Assembly (NCBI GenBank): GCA_023391285.1
Contig: JAEWBF010000033.1
Span: 1-64,000, forward strand
From: Verrucomicrobiota bacterium
Lineage (GTDB): Bacteria; Verrucomicrobiota; Verrucomicrobiia; Opitutales; Opitutaceae
Length of the DNA: 64,000 nt
Direction of reading: 5' to 3'
Part shown: positions 1 through 9,341 of the stretch, in pieces
Layout: each line of letters starts with the position of its first letter
How positions within the stretch are numbered: position 1 is the stretch's first letter
Program-made: the position numbers and the translations under genes
Notes under the pieces: model-generated
The model's input: only the letters and a program-made list of their open reading frames with translations
What the model was told of the DNA's origin: nothing
Databases searched by the model: none

Positions 1-126
1 GACGATTTCCGCGCCGTGGATTTCCACCACCGCTCCGTCCATGGACGGTGAATAGAACGAGAAGACGAGCGACACGGGCCGGTTCTCCGCGAAGCGCCAC
101 GGCAAGTTCGCGCGGGACTGAAACAT
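1..126 (-). CDS. Partial hypothetical protein (N-terminus only, runs off the left edge)
   Basis: An open frame on the minus strand starts at an ATG ending at 126 and leaves the window at base 1. About 42 residues are visible, beginning MFQSRANLPWRF and containing a hydrophobic strand-like stretch (VSLVFSFYSP). A GGAGG lies 12 bases upstream of the ATG. A second ATG further upstream (end 190) opens another frame, whose product is Arg/Gly-rich at its end and looks less protein-like. The family cannot be recognised from so short a piece. Confidence 0.4.
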   Translation of the reverse strand, partial: MFQSRANLPWRFAENRPVSLVFSFYSPSMDGAVVEIHGAEIV

Positions 127-228
127 CCTCCACAGACACCTCCGGCTGCAAGGAAGCAGCAGACGAATCGGTAGAAGCCGGAGAGCTCATCAGGATAAGC
201 CCGATGGGGATGTAGGGTTATCGCCCCA

Positions 229-248
229 TGTTCAATCAGAATTGAACA
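229..248. repeat. Short perfect palindrome (8-bp arms, 4-base centre)
   Basis: TGTTCAAT and ATTGAACA flank a CAGA centre. It lies between the stop of the small gene at 339 and the start of the partial gene at 126, both on the minus strand. It could be an operator for the partial gene or a weak hairpin. There is no T-run, so it is not a standard terminator. Nothing else is recognised in 127-338. Confidence 0.3.
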
Positions 249-338
249 GATAAGTGCAACCCTCTCGCGCACAGGATCGTGCGCCGAAATACCCGGACAC
301 GCCCCTCCCGTCCGCTCTTGAGGCCGCGCTGCCCCCAA

Positions 339-581
339 TCAGAGCTGAAGATTCTTCACCTCGATCAGCCCGTTCAACATCAGCACCACCGATTGAACCA
401 TCGGGCACGGCGGACACGAGTAACGCACGCGATCGCGGATATAAGCGATCTCGTCCACCGGCAGCTTCTTCATCTCGTCGTTGATCTCTTTCAGCAGCGC
501 TTCGTCGCGCATATCCTGCGGCCCTGCCGCCAACCGGCGCAGCGCCGCGCGAACGCGAGGAGTGAGTGAACGACGATTCAT
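339..581 (-). CDS. Small hypothetical protein (80 aa)
   Basis: The product starts MNRRSLTPRVRAALRR and is mostly charged helix. It carries a mid-protein segment LLKEINDEMKKLPVDEIAYIRDRV and a C-terminal CPPC dipeptide pair (SCPPCPMV), which could be redox-active or bind metal. A GTG seven codons upstream (end 602) would also be in frame. The ATG at 581 was chosen because a GGCGAG-like site sits about 8 bases before it. The family is not recognised. The neighbour downstream is the partial gene at the edge. Confidence 0.5.
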   Translation of the reverse strand: MNRRSLTPRVRAALRRLAAGPQDMRDEALLKEINDEMKKLPVDEIAYIRDRVRYSCPPCPMVQSVVLMLNGLIEVKNLQL

Positions 582-670
582 GATGAACTCGCCACGGTGC
601 ACACTCCGACCCGGATCGCGAGTGCAAGCACGCGCCGCCGGCGCAGGTCATTGCAACAGCGATGCCACCG

Positions 671-1855
671 CTACTCGACCACCGGCCACTTGAACGTCGA
701 CGTGAGCTCCATCCGCCGTCCCGTGCGATGCGATTCGCGCGCCGCCGTGATGATTTCCAACACATGCAACGCATGCTCCGGCGTCGCGAGAAGCTCCTTG
801 CCGGTCACCAGACATTCCGCCGCCAGCGCCGCTCCCTGCTGCCAAAGATAACCTTTCGCCTCCGTCGCATATCGCTGCGGACGCGGTCGATCGTGCGTGG
901 CCAACTCCACCGCCTGCGGCGCCCAGTCGTAACCGACCAATCTCATCGTGCCGTGCGTTCCAACAATCGAAAGCGTGTGCCGCTGCTCCTGGCTTCCGTC
1001 GTGACCGTGCGGATTGAAATAGTTGAATCCCGACTGGAGGTGCGAAATCACGCCGCCTCCGTGATCGAGTAACACCATCGCGTTATCTTCCTCCGTCACC
1101 GCGATCCTGCCCTTGTCGGTGATCGTCCGTTCGGGCGAGACGATGCTGAGCATCGCCGTCACGCGTTTCGCCGGTCCCAACAACCCCGTGAGCGACGTGA
1201 GGCTGTAAACCATCAGATCCGGCATGCTGCCGCCGCCCTCTTCGTAGAAAAACGACGCCCAATTCGGTCCTTCATGACCATACGTCGCGTGCGCCGCCGC
1301 GATCTTGCCGGGTGTGCCGCGCGCGAGCGTCTGCGCCATGAATGCGAATTGCGGACTTTGCACCGTGATCGGCGCGCCCCACAGCCGCAGGCTCTTTTCC
1401 CGCGCCATCGCGAGCAGGCGTTGTCCACCAGCCAGAGAGTTCGCGAGCGGTTTTTCGCTCCAGACATGCTTCCCCGCCGCAAGCGCTTGCCGATTCAGAT
1501 CTTCATGCGCCTGCATGTCGGTGAGATTGACGAGGAAATCGAAGCGCTCCCCCGCCAGCATCGCGTCGACATGCGGATAATGATGCGCGATTCCGAAACG
1601 CGCCGCCTGATCGCGAGCGCGCTCCGGCCGAATGTCGCAAAGGCTCACGACCTCAACAAACGGCGACTCCACCAGCACCGGCAAATACGAGCCGGAAACA
1701 CTGCCGCAACCGATCACTCCCGTGCGAACGCGGCGGCGCTCCGCGGCGATGCCTCGCAAGGGCAGCGCGCCCGCCGCGATGGCCGTCCCCGCGACGATGG
1801 CGGAGCGAGTGAACTGCCGCCGGTTCAACGACGAAAAAGACGAAGACGTGCTCAT
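671..1855 (-). CDS. Tat-exported Gfo/Idh/MocA family oxidoreductase
   Basis: A NAD(P)-dependent oxidoreductase of 394 aa of the kind that acts on sugars or inositols. A twin-arginine leader is visible (NRRQFTRSA at 11-19, followed by an Ala-rich hydrophobic segment), so it is probably exported folded with its cofactor. The Rossmann signature GVIGCGSVSG is at 46-55 and the family EKP motif (WSEKPLAN) at 132-139. A strong GGAGG lies 7 bases before the ATG. The phosphatase gene upstream is on the same strand 125 bases away and could be co-expressed. Such exported copies are abundant in Verrucomicrobia and Planctomycetes. The actual substrate cannot be inferred. Confidence 0.87.
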   Translation of the reverse strand: MSTSSSFSSLNRRQFTRSAIVAGTAIAAGALPLRGIAAERRRVRTGVIGCGSVSGSYLPVLVESPFVEVVSLCDIRPERARDQAARFGIAHHYPHVDAMLAGERFDFLVNLTDMQAHEDLNRQALAAGKHVWSEKPLANSLAGGQRLLAMAREKSLRLWGAPITVQSPQFAFMAQTLARGTPGKIAAAHATYGHEGPNWASFFYEEGGGSMPDLMVYSLTSLTGLLGPAKRVTAMLSIVSPERTITDKGRIAVTEEDNAMVLLDHGGGVISHLQSGFNYFNPHGHDGSQEQRHTLSIVGTHGTMRLVGYDWAPQAVELATHDRPRPQRYATEAKGYLWQQGAALAAECLVTGKELLATPEHALHVLEIITAARESHRTGRRMELTSTFKWPVVE

Positions 1856-1980
1856 GATAACCTCCGGTCGAAAAGCCTTTGCGTCGTCCGAGGGGCTGCC
1901 TCGTGCGGCCGGCTAAATAGACCGCTCCCGTTCGCCAGCGTTGCGTGTCGCCGCCGGTCTTATCGCACGATCCGAGAAAA

Positions 1981-3615
1981 TCACGGACGCCCGCGCGCGG
2001 AGGACTGAACCGTCAACGTCGTTTCATAAACATCCGGCATGCCGCTCTCTTGCTCGACCTCCACAATCGTGCTCACCCAGTAACGCGTATCTTTGGGATG
2101 CTGCGACTGCGCCAGATGCAACGTGAACGCATGCTCTTTCCGTTCGCCCGGCTCGACTCGAAGCTTCACCGGCAATCCCTCCGCGCGCGCATAAAGGGGG
2201 CCGCTGTGATACGCCATCGCGACCGTCATTGGCGTTTCGAACGGATTGTGGAGTTGGATGACGGTGGCGTAGTCGGTCGTCTCGGCCGTTTCGTGCACCA
2301 TGCGTCCGGAAGCGATGCCCGAAGGCAAAATGTAGCGCGAGCGGATGGTGCTGTAGAGCGCCTCCGCCTCCGCGGCTCCCGGAGTGTCGGCGGGATAAAC
2401 ATCGAACATCCGCCCCTGCCGATCGATCGCACGATAAACGAGTCCGTTCCGATCCACGTCCACCACCCAGAAATGGAGCATCTGCGCAGCCTTCTTGAGA
2501 TACCAACGCCCGCCCTTCGTCACCGGACGCTGCTCGCGGCCCCACGCGCCGTCCCCAAGGTAAAGGGTGCCGCCTTCCGTCACGACTTCGTTGTTTCGCA
2601 GCAGGTGACTGCGCTTGAAGGTGTGCTCGTGGTTTTCGAACGCCACCGTCAGCTCGTAACGATCGAACAACGGCAGCCAGTGTTTGCGTCCGAGCGCAGC
2701 CCACCGGTCGTCGAAACTCCGCGTCGAGGGATAAAGCGGCACGTGATACTGCGCCGCTCGAAAAGGAACATCTTTGAACCGCTCCAACGTTTCCTCGAGC
2801 CACTGCGTCTGCGCGCCCTCGTGCGGCGCGATGTGCCCGGTATCGAGCGTGATCACCGCCAGGTTGGCGCCAAAGCGATGCGCGAAATAGCTGCGCGATT
2901 CCGGATGCTGGCCGAGAAACGAAAAGTAGAACGGCGCATCTTCGATCTTACCGGCGTAGCCGCCGCGCACTTCATGATTGCCGATCGCGGCGACGAACGG
3001 GATCGCAAAACCGTCGGGCGTGATCATTTCGTCCGCCCAGTAACTCAGCAACGAATCCCACATCCCGAGATTGCTGAGCTTGCCGTCGTCATACGCGATG
3101 TCGCCGCCAATCAGCACAAAGTCCGGCGAAAAGGTCGCCGCCAGACGCAACAGCTCACGCGTGTCGTGTTTCGCATCCAAGTCTCCGCCCGCGATGAAAC
3201 GCAGCGGACGGTCGTCGTGCGGGATCGTGCGAACTTTGATCTCTCGCGAGGTTCCGAGCGCCGGATCGCCCGCCGTGAGATAGACCGTGCTGCCCGGCGT
3301 GAGGCCGGTGAGTTCCACACGATGAATCCAACGATCCTCGATCCCGGGGATTTGGAACGATCGGCCTTCGGCGCGATGCCGATACTCGTCCAATCGACCG
3401 CCGCGCGGATGCGTGTCGTAGAACACCTGCGGCGTCACCTTGCGGTCGCCCAGCGTCTGATAATTGACCGTGAGCGTGGTGCCCGTGTCGCCCTGCCACG
3501 TAAACACGACGTGCTGCGGGGAGAACGCCAGCAGCCGCGCGGGCCCACCGACCGCGCATGCGATCAGCAGCAAAACGCGCAACGTCACAGCAAGAACGGC
3601 ACACGCCCCGTCCAA
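1981..3615 (-). CDS. Purple-acid-phosphatase-like metallophosphoesterase, exported
   Basis: A calcineurin-fold metallophosphatase preceded by a fibronectin-like N-domain, as in purple acid phosphatases. The dinuclear-site motifs are in order (numbered from the TTG start): GGDLD at 143, GGDIAYDDG at 170-178, GNHE at 212-215, a His in QYHVP near 291 and ENHEHTFKR at 328-336. The frame is open up to 3765, but that extension translates a palindromic repeat. A TTG at 3615, with GAGGGGAG 6 bases upstream, gives a good signal peptide (LRVLLLIACAVGG) and 544 aa. It probably acts outside the cytoplasm on phosphate esters. The C-terminal 170 residues form an extra domain without a clear family. The start is uncertain, the function fairly sure. 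Confidence 0.8.
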   Translation of the reverse strand: MDGACAVLAVTLRVLLLIACAVGGPARLLAFSPQHVVFTWQGDTGTTLTVNYQTLGDRKVTPQVFYDTHPRGGRLDEYRHRAEGRSFQIPGIEDRWIHRVELTGLTPGSTVYLTAGDPALGTSREIKVRTIPHDDRPLRFIAGGDLDAKHDTRELLRLAATFSPDFVLIGGDIAYDDGKLSNLGMWDSLLSYWADEMITPDGFAIPFVAAIGNHEVRGGYAGKIEDAPFYFSFLGQHPESRSYFAHRFGANLAVITLDTGHIAPHEGAQTQWLEETLERFKDVPFRAAQYHVPLYPSTRSFDDRWAALGRKHWLPLFDRYELTVAFENHEHTFKRSHLLRNNEVVTEGGTLYLGDGAWGREQRPVTKGGRWYLKKAAQMLHFWVVDVDRNGLVYRAIDRQGRMFDVYPADTPGAAEAEALYSTIRSRYILPSGIASGRMVHETAETTDYATVIQLHNPFETPMTVAMAYHSGPLYARAEGLPVKLRVEPGERKEHAFTLHLAQSQHPKDTRYWVSTIVEVEQESGMPDVYETTLTVQSSARGRP

Positions 3616-3619
3616 CCGA

Positions 3620-3682
3620 CTCCCCTCTAAAAAGAGGGGTGGCGCCAAGCGCCGGGGTGTGTCGATTGGGCCATCGATCCCA
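3620..3682. repeat. Cluster of three short palindromes (REP-like element)
   Basis: Three consecutive inverted repeats are packed into about 60 bases: CCCCTCT/AGAGGGG (3622-3639, loop AAAA), GGCGC/GCGCC (3641-3653) and TCGAT/ATCGA (3662-3677). The architecture resembles dispersed palindromic intergenic elements. It lies at the 5' end of the phosphatase frame, and its GAGGGGAG arm may serve as that gene's ribosome binding site. No second copy was found in this window. Confidence 0.5.
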
Positions 3683-3890
3683 TTGCTCACGCCCCTGTCG
3701 CGCGCGAACAAAACCCCGAGCGGATCGCGATACGGAAACCAATTACGAATTCGCATAAGCAACAACGTGGACGAGCTCGTGTTCTAGTTCGACCGCAGGG
3801 CCAATCGCAATCCGCGGCGCCGTCAATTCACCGGTGCAACCAATCTCCCGGCTTCGTAAGCTGCGCCTCCAGTTCGGCGCATCGGCTTCG

Positions 3891-4490
3891 TCAAATTCCC
3901 GACCCTTGCATCTCCGCCGATGCCACCGCGCCCGGCGTTGCGGTTTGCGTATAAAAGCGATCGAACGCCTGCCGCTTGAGATGGTGCACCGCCAGGCTCA
4001 AATCCGCATACTTCGCCTTCGCCGTCGCATCCGCGTTCGTCGACTCCATGCGTTCGGAGGTGCGATGAAAGCGTTCCCCCAACGCGCGGTGCTCGTCGTT
4101 ATCGCCTAGTTCGCGCAGCAACCGGCGGATGTTATCCGCTCGCCGGCGCGCCTGTTTCACGATCCGCAGCGCCGACGCGAACGTGATCCGGCGCGCCTTC
4201 GCGTCCTTGAATGTGCGGCATTCGAAAACGCGACACTGCCAGGGCCGATCCGTGTAGAGCCGGCACGTGCGATCCGCGCACAACGCCGCGCAGGGTTGCG
4301 GAAACCGGGCGATCGGCACCTTGCCGCGCGAAACCTTCACCGGCAGCCCCAGCGCTTTCACCTTCGCCGCATCGTCGCTCGCCTCGAGTTTCACGAGATC
4401 GAAGAGCGTGCCGTCGCAGCAGAGCCCACACGCAAGGCAAAGTTGTTCGCCTGATTCCACGCCGCACTGTCTGGCCACCCTCGTCTCCAT
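3891..4490 (-). CDS. YkgJ-family cysteine-cluster protein
   Basis: A 199-residue protein with the N-terminal CLACGLCC signature (residues about 18-25) and further cysteines in PCAALCADRTCRLY and QCRVFEC. This is the pattern of the UPF0153/YkgJ zinc- or iron-cluster family. The second half is a charged helical region without cysteines. Members are cytoplasmic and of unknown function. It stands alone, convergent or distant from its neighbours, and no Shine-Dalgarno is visible before the ATG. Confidence 0.85.
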   Translation of the reverse strand: METRVARQCGVESGEQLCLACGLCCDGTLFDLVKLEASDDAAKVKALGLPVKVSRGKVPIARFPQPCAALCADRTCRLYTDRPWQCRVFECRTFKDAKARRITFASALRIVKQARRRADNIRRLLRELGDNDEHRALGERFHRTSERMESTNADATAKAKYADLSLAVHHLKRQAFDRFYTQTATPGAVASAEMQGSGI

Positions 4491-4579
4491 GCAAGACGAG
4501 CCGCAGCAACCTGCCGGAACACTCGGTATTTTCGCATGAATTTGCCGAGCAGCCCGACTGATCCGACAGTTTTGCGAAA

Positions 4580-4930
4580 CTATTTTCTCAGGATCTTCTC
4601 CATCGTTTTTCCCTTCGCGAGTTCGTCGATGAGCTTATCGAGATAGCGGATTTCTCGCATCAAGGGTTCCTCGATCTCCTCCACGCGAATTCCACAGATC
4701 ACTCCGGTGATCAAGGAGCGGGACGGATTCAACCGCGGCGCCTTGCCGAAGAACGTTTCAAAATCCGTCTGCTTCGCGATCTGCGTCTCGAGTTGCTTCT
4801 GCGTGTAACCGGTCAACCAGCAGATGATCTCATCCACCTCCGCCTTCGTCCGCCCCTTCCGCTCCGCCTTCGTAACATACAGCGGATACACACGCGCGAC
4901 GCTCATGGTGTAAATGCGATGCGGGGTCAT
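4580..4930 (-). CDS. DUF2200 domain protein
   Basis: A protein of 116 aa starting MTPHRIYTMSVARVYPLYV. It matches the conserved opening of DUF2200 proteins, including KAERKGRTKAEVDEIICWLTG and the C-terminal pair EIEEPLMREIRYLDKLIDELAKGK. The frame extends 25 codons upstream, but that part is Arg-rich and not family-like, so the start is set at 4930. The length agrees with the family (about 115-120 aa). The function is unknown; the compact fold is thought to be cytoplasmic. Confidence 0.85.
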   Translation of the reverse strand: MTPHRIYTMSVARVYPLYVTKAERKGRTKAEVDEIICWLTGYTQKQLETQIAKQTDFETFFGKAPRLNPSRSLITGVICGIRVEEIEEPLMREIRYLDKLIDELAKGKTMEKILRK

Positions 4931-5161
4931 GCGGCGCCTTCTGGTTACCGGCCGAATCGACCGTGCTCGCCGCGATCCGCAAACCTTTTTTCGGCATACT
5001 TTCAAGGGAGTCCAGGAGCGTTGACTGGCAGCCGGACTGAGAAGCAGCAGTCACCCCAAACACCCGTTTGACGCGCCCTGAAGCGAGCACCACGCCCGTC
5101 AGCGCACTCCTTAGGTCCAGTGCTTGCCCCGCAGGCGAACGGTCGTCACAAACCGAGCGCG

Positions 5162-6034
5162 ATGCGGATCGCATTCGTTCTTGTCGCGCTGCTGTTGGCT
5201 TCGCTTCTCGCCATCGGGCTGTATTGGCAGCACCGCCTCGCCCCAATCTTGGAGGCGAAGGGCGTCGACGTCTTTCCGACGGCACTCACCTTATCCCCTC
5301 CCCCAGCGGTGCGCCACGTCGATCTAGGATTTGTATCGTTCGCCATTCCTGAGCGAATCAAGGGCGAGCTTGTGCAGCATGAGGAAAGCTTGTTCGTCAC
5401 CGTAGCTGAGGCCAACAGCAGTGAATCCGGATTAACGATTTGCCCTCTCGTATCGGAGGACGACCCGGAGTTCGCGCAGGTGCTGAGACATTTCGAAGAG
5501 CTAACGGGTGAACCCGTGAGCACTTATTGGGAACTGAGGAAACGCATGCTGCACACGCAGCCATTCTCGGTCTGGTCCATGCCGATCCGGGGGTTTCGTC
5601 GGACAGTCGCCGACCTAGCGCTCCTTGTCTTGAAGGCATTGGACTGCGGCGGCGCTGATGAAATTTGGATCCATGAAGACGCCGATGTCGCCATTACACT
5701 CACGCAGCGGGATGGAATGAATTTCATTCAGCTGCACGAAAAGCGCTCCCGTTCGGGCCAGCAATTCATGCTCCGAACCGGCCTCGTCGATCCGCGCGAC
5801 ATAGTCGCCGCTCTTGCGGCTTCTTATCGCGTCAACACCACAGAGTTCGATGAGGAAACATTGCGCACGAAGCTCCGCGCCACAGGTATCCGGCAATTTT
5901 TCAGCTCTTCTGGCGACACGACCTCGGCCACTACTCCGCTCGACGAAGCCGAACGTCTCTCGCGAATTGCTGACGAGATTCGGGCGCGACGCGAGCGGCG
6001 CGACACCAAAGCAGGCAGCACTCCCATGCGATGA
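5162..6034 (+). CDS. Hypothetical membrane-anchored protein
   Basis: A 290-residue protein starting with one N-terminal hydrophobic segment (RIAFVLVALLLASLLAIGLYW), so it is probably a single-pass or lipoprotein-like anchored protein with a periplasmic domain. The rest is soluble and mixed alpha/beta with no recognised motif; the last 30 residues are highly charged (RIADEIRARRERRD). Base composition is somewhat less GC-biased than its neighbours (TTT, GAT and AAC codons common), which may hint at later acquisition. The upstream in-frame start at 5120 would precede the helix with 14 unlikely residues. Confidence 0.6.
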   Translation: MRIAFVLVALLLASLLAIGLYWQHRLAPILEAKGVDVFPTALTLSPPPAVRHVDLGFVSFAIPERIKGELVQHEESLFVTVAEANSSESGLTICPLVSEDDPEFAQVLRHFEELTGEPVSTYWELRKRMLHTQPFSVWSMPIRGFRRTVADLALLVLKALDCGGADEIWIHEDADVAITLTQRDGMNFIQLHEKRSRSGQQFMLRTGLVDPRDIVAALAASYRVNTTEFDEETLRTKLRATGIRQFFSSSGDTTSATTPLDEAERLSRIADEIRARRERRDTKAGSTPMR

Positions 6035-6177
6035 CACGAACCAGCCGCCGAAGCTCCATTAGCCATGTCCCGAACAACGATGCTCGCAGAGAACTTGGCC
6101 CCGGCAGGGTCCTGCTCGGAGCGAATGTTGCCCAACCCGCTGCTTCAACTCACCTTCGCCTCCCCCTTGTTGCCCCG

Positions 6178-6819
6178 ATGAAACAATCGCTTCTCACCTT
6201 CCTCCTGCGGAAAACCCTCCTCGCCTCCGGCTCTTGCCTCGCGGCGCTTGTCTACGGCTCCGCCGGCGAACCGAACTTCGCGCCGCTGTTCGACGGCAAG
6301 GATCTCTCGCACTTCAACGCCGAAGCCTCGCAGGGATTCTGGCGCATCGAGGACGGCGTCCTGATCGGCGAAAACGACGCCGCTCTCAAAGGTAACTACC
6401 TCGCCACCCAGAAAGCGTTCCGCGACTTCGTCATCGAATTCGACGTCCGATGGAAGTCGACGACGCCCCGCAGCATCGATACGGGTCTCGAGATGCGAAG
6501 CCCGCCCATTCAATTGCAGCTCGGCGTGTCCGGTAGTTTGCGCGTGGATATGTCCGGTTCGTTTTATACCGGAGGAAAACCAGCCTATCCGGAGGAAGGT
6601 CAGGCGAAGGACGCTCAGAAACTGATGAAGCCCGAAGGCGCGTGGAATACCATTCGCGTTCAAGCGAAGGGCGACACCTTCACCTGTTGGATCAACGGGG
6701 TGAAAGCTTCGGAATACACCGACGCCAAGTTCGCCGGCGCTGCGCCGCTGCGATTCCAAGTTCATCCCGACGTCCCGATGAGATGCGAGTATCGGAACAT
6801 CAGGATCGCCGAATTGTAA
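6178..6819 (+). CDS. Exported DUF1080 (3-keto-disaccharide hydrolase-like) protein
   Basis: A 213-residue protein with an N-terminal signal peptide and a single DUF1080 / concanavalin-like jelly-roll domain. Visible landmarks are FAPLFDGKDLSHFN near residue 30, GFWRIEDGVLIGEN, FVIEFDVRWKS, WNTIRVQAKGDTFTCWINGV and RCEYRNIRIAEL at the end. This is the canonical order of the family, which is expanded in Planctomycetes and Verrucomicrobia. Some members hydrolyse 3-keto-glycosides. The start was placed at MKQSLL because the upstream 49 in-frame codons look non-coding. It converges on the symporter gene with a 28-base gap. Confidence 0.85.
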   Translation: MKQSLLTFLLRKTLLASGSCLAALVYGSAGEPNFAPLFDGKDLSHFNAEASQGFWRIEDGVLIGENDAALKGNYLATQKAFRDFVIEFDVRWKSTTPRSIDTGLEMRSPPIQLQLGVSGSLRVDMSGSFYTGGKPAYPEEGQAKDAQKLMKPEGAWNTIRVQAKGDTFTCWINGVKASEYTDAKFAGAAPLRFQVHPDVPMRCEYRNIRIAEL

Positions 6820-6847
6820 GCGAGCGCCGCGGTGCCGCCGGTGTTAC

Positions 6848-8344
6848 CTAAGCTCGCAAAACAGAGAGCACGTTCCGCCACGCGTCACGCGTGCCGAGTT
6901 CAAATTCAGCGCGCCGTCCGAACCCGATGCGGTTCAGCGCGAGGGCAAATCCCACGCACGCCCAAACCGTGAGCGCCATCAAGTGAAGGAAATGCCACGG
7001 CTTCGGCAGCGATGGATTCCTGGCATGGAGTTCCGGCCAGCCAAACGACAACGCAGCGTAGAACGCCGAGCCGAAAACGATCGTCGCGATCACCGCGCGC
7101 GCGTCGACGTTGCGAAAGAGCAGCCCGGTGATGAACGCGGCCAGGATCGGCATGCTGAAAAGCCCGAGCAGCTGCTGAATGAGTTGAATGATGCTTTCCG
7201 CATTCATGTAGAGCGGAACCATCGCCACCGACAGGATCGCAAACCCCACCTGCAGCCACACGCTCAACCGGCGAATGCTGCCGCTCGGATTGATGTATTT
7301 TTGGTGCAGGTCGCAGACGTAGAGCGACGCGGCCGAATTCAGCGTCGCGTTGTAGCTCGTCATCACCGCCGCGAACATCGCCGCGCCGAACGCACCCAGG
7401 AGCCACGAAGGCAGCACGGCGGAAACGATTCGACCATACGTCGCATCGCCGAGCGGACCGAAAAGCTGATACGCGGCGAGTCCCGGCAGCACGACCATCG
7501 GCGGCACGATCAGCAATCGCACCACGGCGGCGCCATACGCACCTTTCTGCGCTTCGCGGATCGATGGCGCCGCCAGCACGCGCTGCGTGATCGTCTGGTT
7601 GGTGCTCCAGTAATAAAGCTGGGTGAAAATCATCCCGGTCAGCAGCGTCTGCCACGGCAGCACGGAGTCCGGACCACCGATCAACGTGAGCCGCTCCGGC
7701 GGAACGCCGGACAAATCCCAGTTCACCGCTTGCATCGAAAAGAAGGCCACGAGCAACGCCATGCCCAGCACGATCACGCCGCTGTAGGTGTCCGAGATCG
7801 CCACCGCCCGCAGCCCGCCGCCGATCGCATACGCCGCTCCCACGACCGCCGTGCAACTCGCGATCGCGATCAGCGGAAGATCGAGATCGAACATCGTTCG
7901 GAGCAACAGCGAACTCGTATAGAGCATCACCGGAAGAAAGATGAAAATGTCGCCCAACAAGAAAATCGACCCGACCGTCGCGCGGACATGTTTGTTGTTG
8001 TAGCGACGCTCGAGCAGCTCCGTGACCGTCGTGCACTTGTAGCGGTAGTAAAGCGGCACGAAGACCTTCGCGAGCAGGATGAGACCCGGCACACCGGCCA
8101 GTTCCCAGCACACGACGAGCAGCATCTGATTGCCGTTCCAGCCGACGAGCGTGTCGGTGTTGATGTTCGTCAACGTGAGCGAACCGGCGATGAAGACCCA
8201 GTTGAGCGAACCGCTCGCGAGGAAGTATTCGCGCGCCTCCGATCCCCGCGGCTTGGCGCGGCGGCAATGCCACCACGTCAGAATCGCGACGATCAGATTG
8301 AGTCCGAGAAAAACGCCAACGTGAAGCAGGGCCGGGGCGGTCAT
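6848..8344 (-). CDS. Sodium:solute symporter (SSS/SLC5 family)
   Basis: A 498-residue inner-membrane protein with about 13 hydrophobic helices. SSS landmarks include the N-terminal helix ending before HCRRAKPRGSEAREYFLASGSLNW, the Na+-site helix SLTLTNINTDTLVGWNGN, the AIGGGLRAVAISDTYSGVIVL helix, and FTQLYYWSTNQTITQRVLAA. The last two are signature elements of the sugar/solute branch. It probably takes up a sugar or organic acid released by exported hydrolases. The amidohydrolase gene lies 88 bases upstream on the same strand and may share a transcript. The substrate is not readable from the sequence. Confidence 0.88.
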   Translation of the reverse strand: MTAPALLHVGVFLGLNLIVAILTWWHCRRAKPRGSEAREYFLASGSLNWVFIAGSLTLTNINTDTLVGWNGNQMLLVVCWELAGVPGLILLAKVFVPLYYRYKCTTVTELLERRYNNKHVRATVGSIFLLGDIFIFLPVMLYTSSLLLRTMFDLDLPLIAIASCTAVVGAAYAIGGGLRAVAISDTYSGVIVLGMALLVAFFSMQAVNWDLSGVPPERLTLIGGPDSVLPWQTLLTGMIFTQLYYWSTNQTITQRVLAAPSIREAQKGAYGAAVVRLLIVPPMVVLPGLAAYQLFGPLGDATYGRIVSAVLPSWLLGAFGAAMFAAVMTSYNATLNSAASLYVCDLHQKYINPSGSIRRLSVWLQVGFAILSVAMVPLYMNAESIIQLIQQLLGLFSMPILAAFITGLLFRNVDARAVIATIVFGSAFYAALSFGWPELHARNPSLPKPWHFLHLMALTVWACVGFALALNRIGFGRRAEFELGTRDAWRNVLSVLRA

Positions 8345-8432
8345 GGGGCCCGCGCAGGAGAGCCGGACGCCTTGCGCGATTCAAAGATTTCTCATCCGGA
8401 CACTCCGCATCAGAGACCGGCACGTCTCGACG

Positions 8433-9341
8433 TCACTTCAGCCCAAACAACGCGCGGGCGTTCTCGTAGCGAATTTTAGCCTTTTCGCTCTCGTCGAGCG
8501 GCAAGCGCTCCAGCGCCTCCAAGTTCTGCTTCAGCGAATACTGCGGAAAGTCCGAACCGAGCAGCACGTGCTCGATTCCAACGTTGCGCATCGTCCACAC
8601 GAACTCGTCCTCCACTGGCGAATCGGCGAACACCGCGACGACGGCAGAGATATCGAAGTGGATGTTCTCCGCGAACAAACCCTGGGCCGTGCGCGCCGCT
8701 TTGAGGATGTTCCAAAAGCGGAAATTCATCCCGCCAAGATGGGCGAAGACGAACTTCGTTTCGTGAGCCTTGAGCGCGAGGTTGAACAACTTCTCGCTGT
8801 CACCCGGAAGAATGTTCGCGTTGTCGATCATCGCGATCACACCGAGCTCGCCCGCTCGGCGGACGAGCGTCAGCACCCGCGGATCGTCCGGGTCGAACTG
8901 CTGCGTGTGCGGGTGCAGCTTGAGAACCCTCACTCCCTTGGCGGCGACGCGTTCCAGCTCTGCCAACGCAACTGCGCCGTCATACGGATGAACCGTTGCG
9001 ATCGGCACGAGCTTGGGATGCTCAGCGGCCAGCGCGATGATCGAGTCGTTGCCCGCCTGAATCTGTGCAGTGCGGCCCGCCAGCGCCTGATTCATTCCGC
9101 CAAACCACATCGCGCCAAGGCCCGCTACTTCGAGTCCATGCTGCTTCAGCTGCTCCTCGTAAGCCTGCAGCGACGCCTCTCCATGCCACAAATGCACATG
9201 CGAATCGAAGACCGCTGTCTGCGCGGCTGCAGGTGGTGCGACCTGCGTGAGCCCTAAAGCCAACACCGCGTAACAGCAGACGCGTCGCAGACCGCCAACG
9301 TGATTTCCTCGGACGCCGGAGCGTTGCAGCGTGAAGAGCAT
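8433..9341 (-). CDS. Exported amidohydrolase-2 family TIM-barrel protein
   Basis: A 302-residue protein starting MLFTLQRSG, with a signal peptide ending near PPAAAQT. The metal-dependent hydrolase motifs are in order: FDSHVHLW (the HxH of strand 1), VLKLHPHTQQF, FVFAHLGG (His on strand 6) and VLLGSDFPQYS (final Asp). This is the pattern of the amidohydrolase-2 (decarboxylase/lactonase) group. It probably acts on a small cyclic acid or lactone in the periplasm. An in-frame upstream start at 9374 is possible, but GAGAAAG precedes the 9341 ATG. Confidence 0.83.
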   Translation of the reverse strand: MLFTLQRSGVRGNHVGGLRRVCCYAVLALGLTQVAPPAAAQTAVFDSHVHLWHGEASLQAYEEQLKQHGLEVAGLGAMWFGGMNQALAGRTAQIQAGNDSIIALAAEHPKLVPIATVHPYDGAVALAELERVAAKGVRVLKLHPHTQQFDPDDPRVLTLVRRAGELGVIAMIDNANILPGDSEKLFNLALKAHETKFVFAHLGGMNFRFWNILKAARTAQGLFAENIHFDISAVVAVFADSPVEDEFVWTMRNVGIEHVLLGSDFPQYSLKQNLEALERLPLDESEKAKIRYENARALFGLK

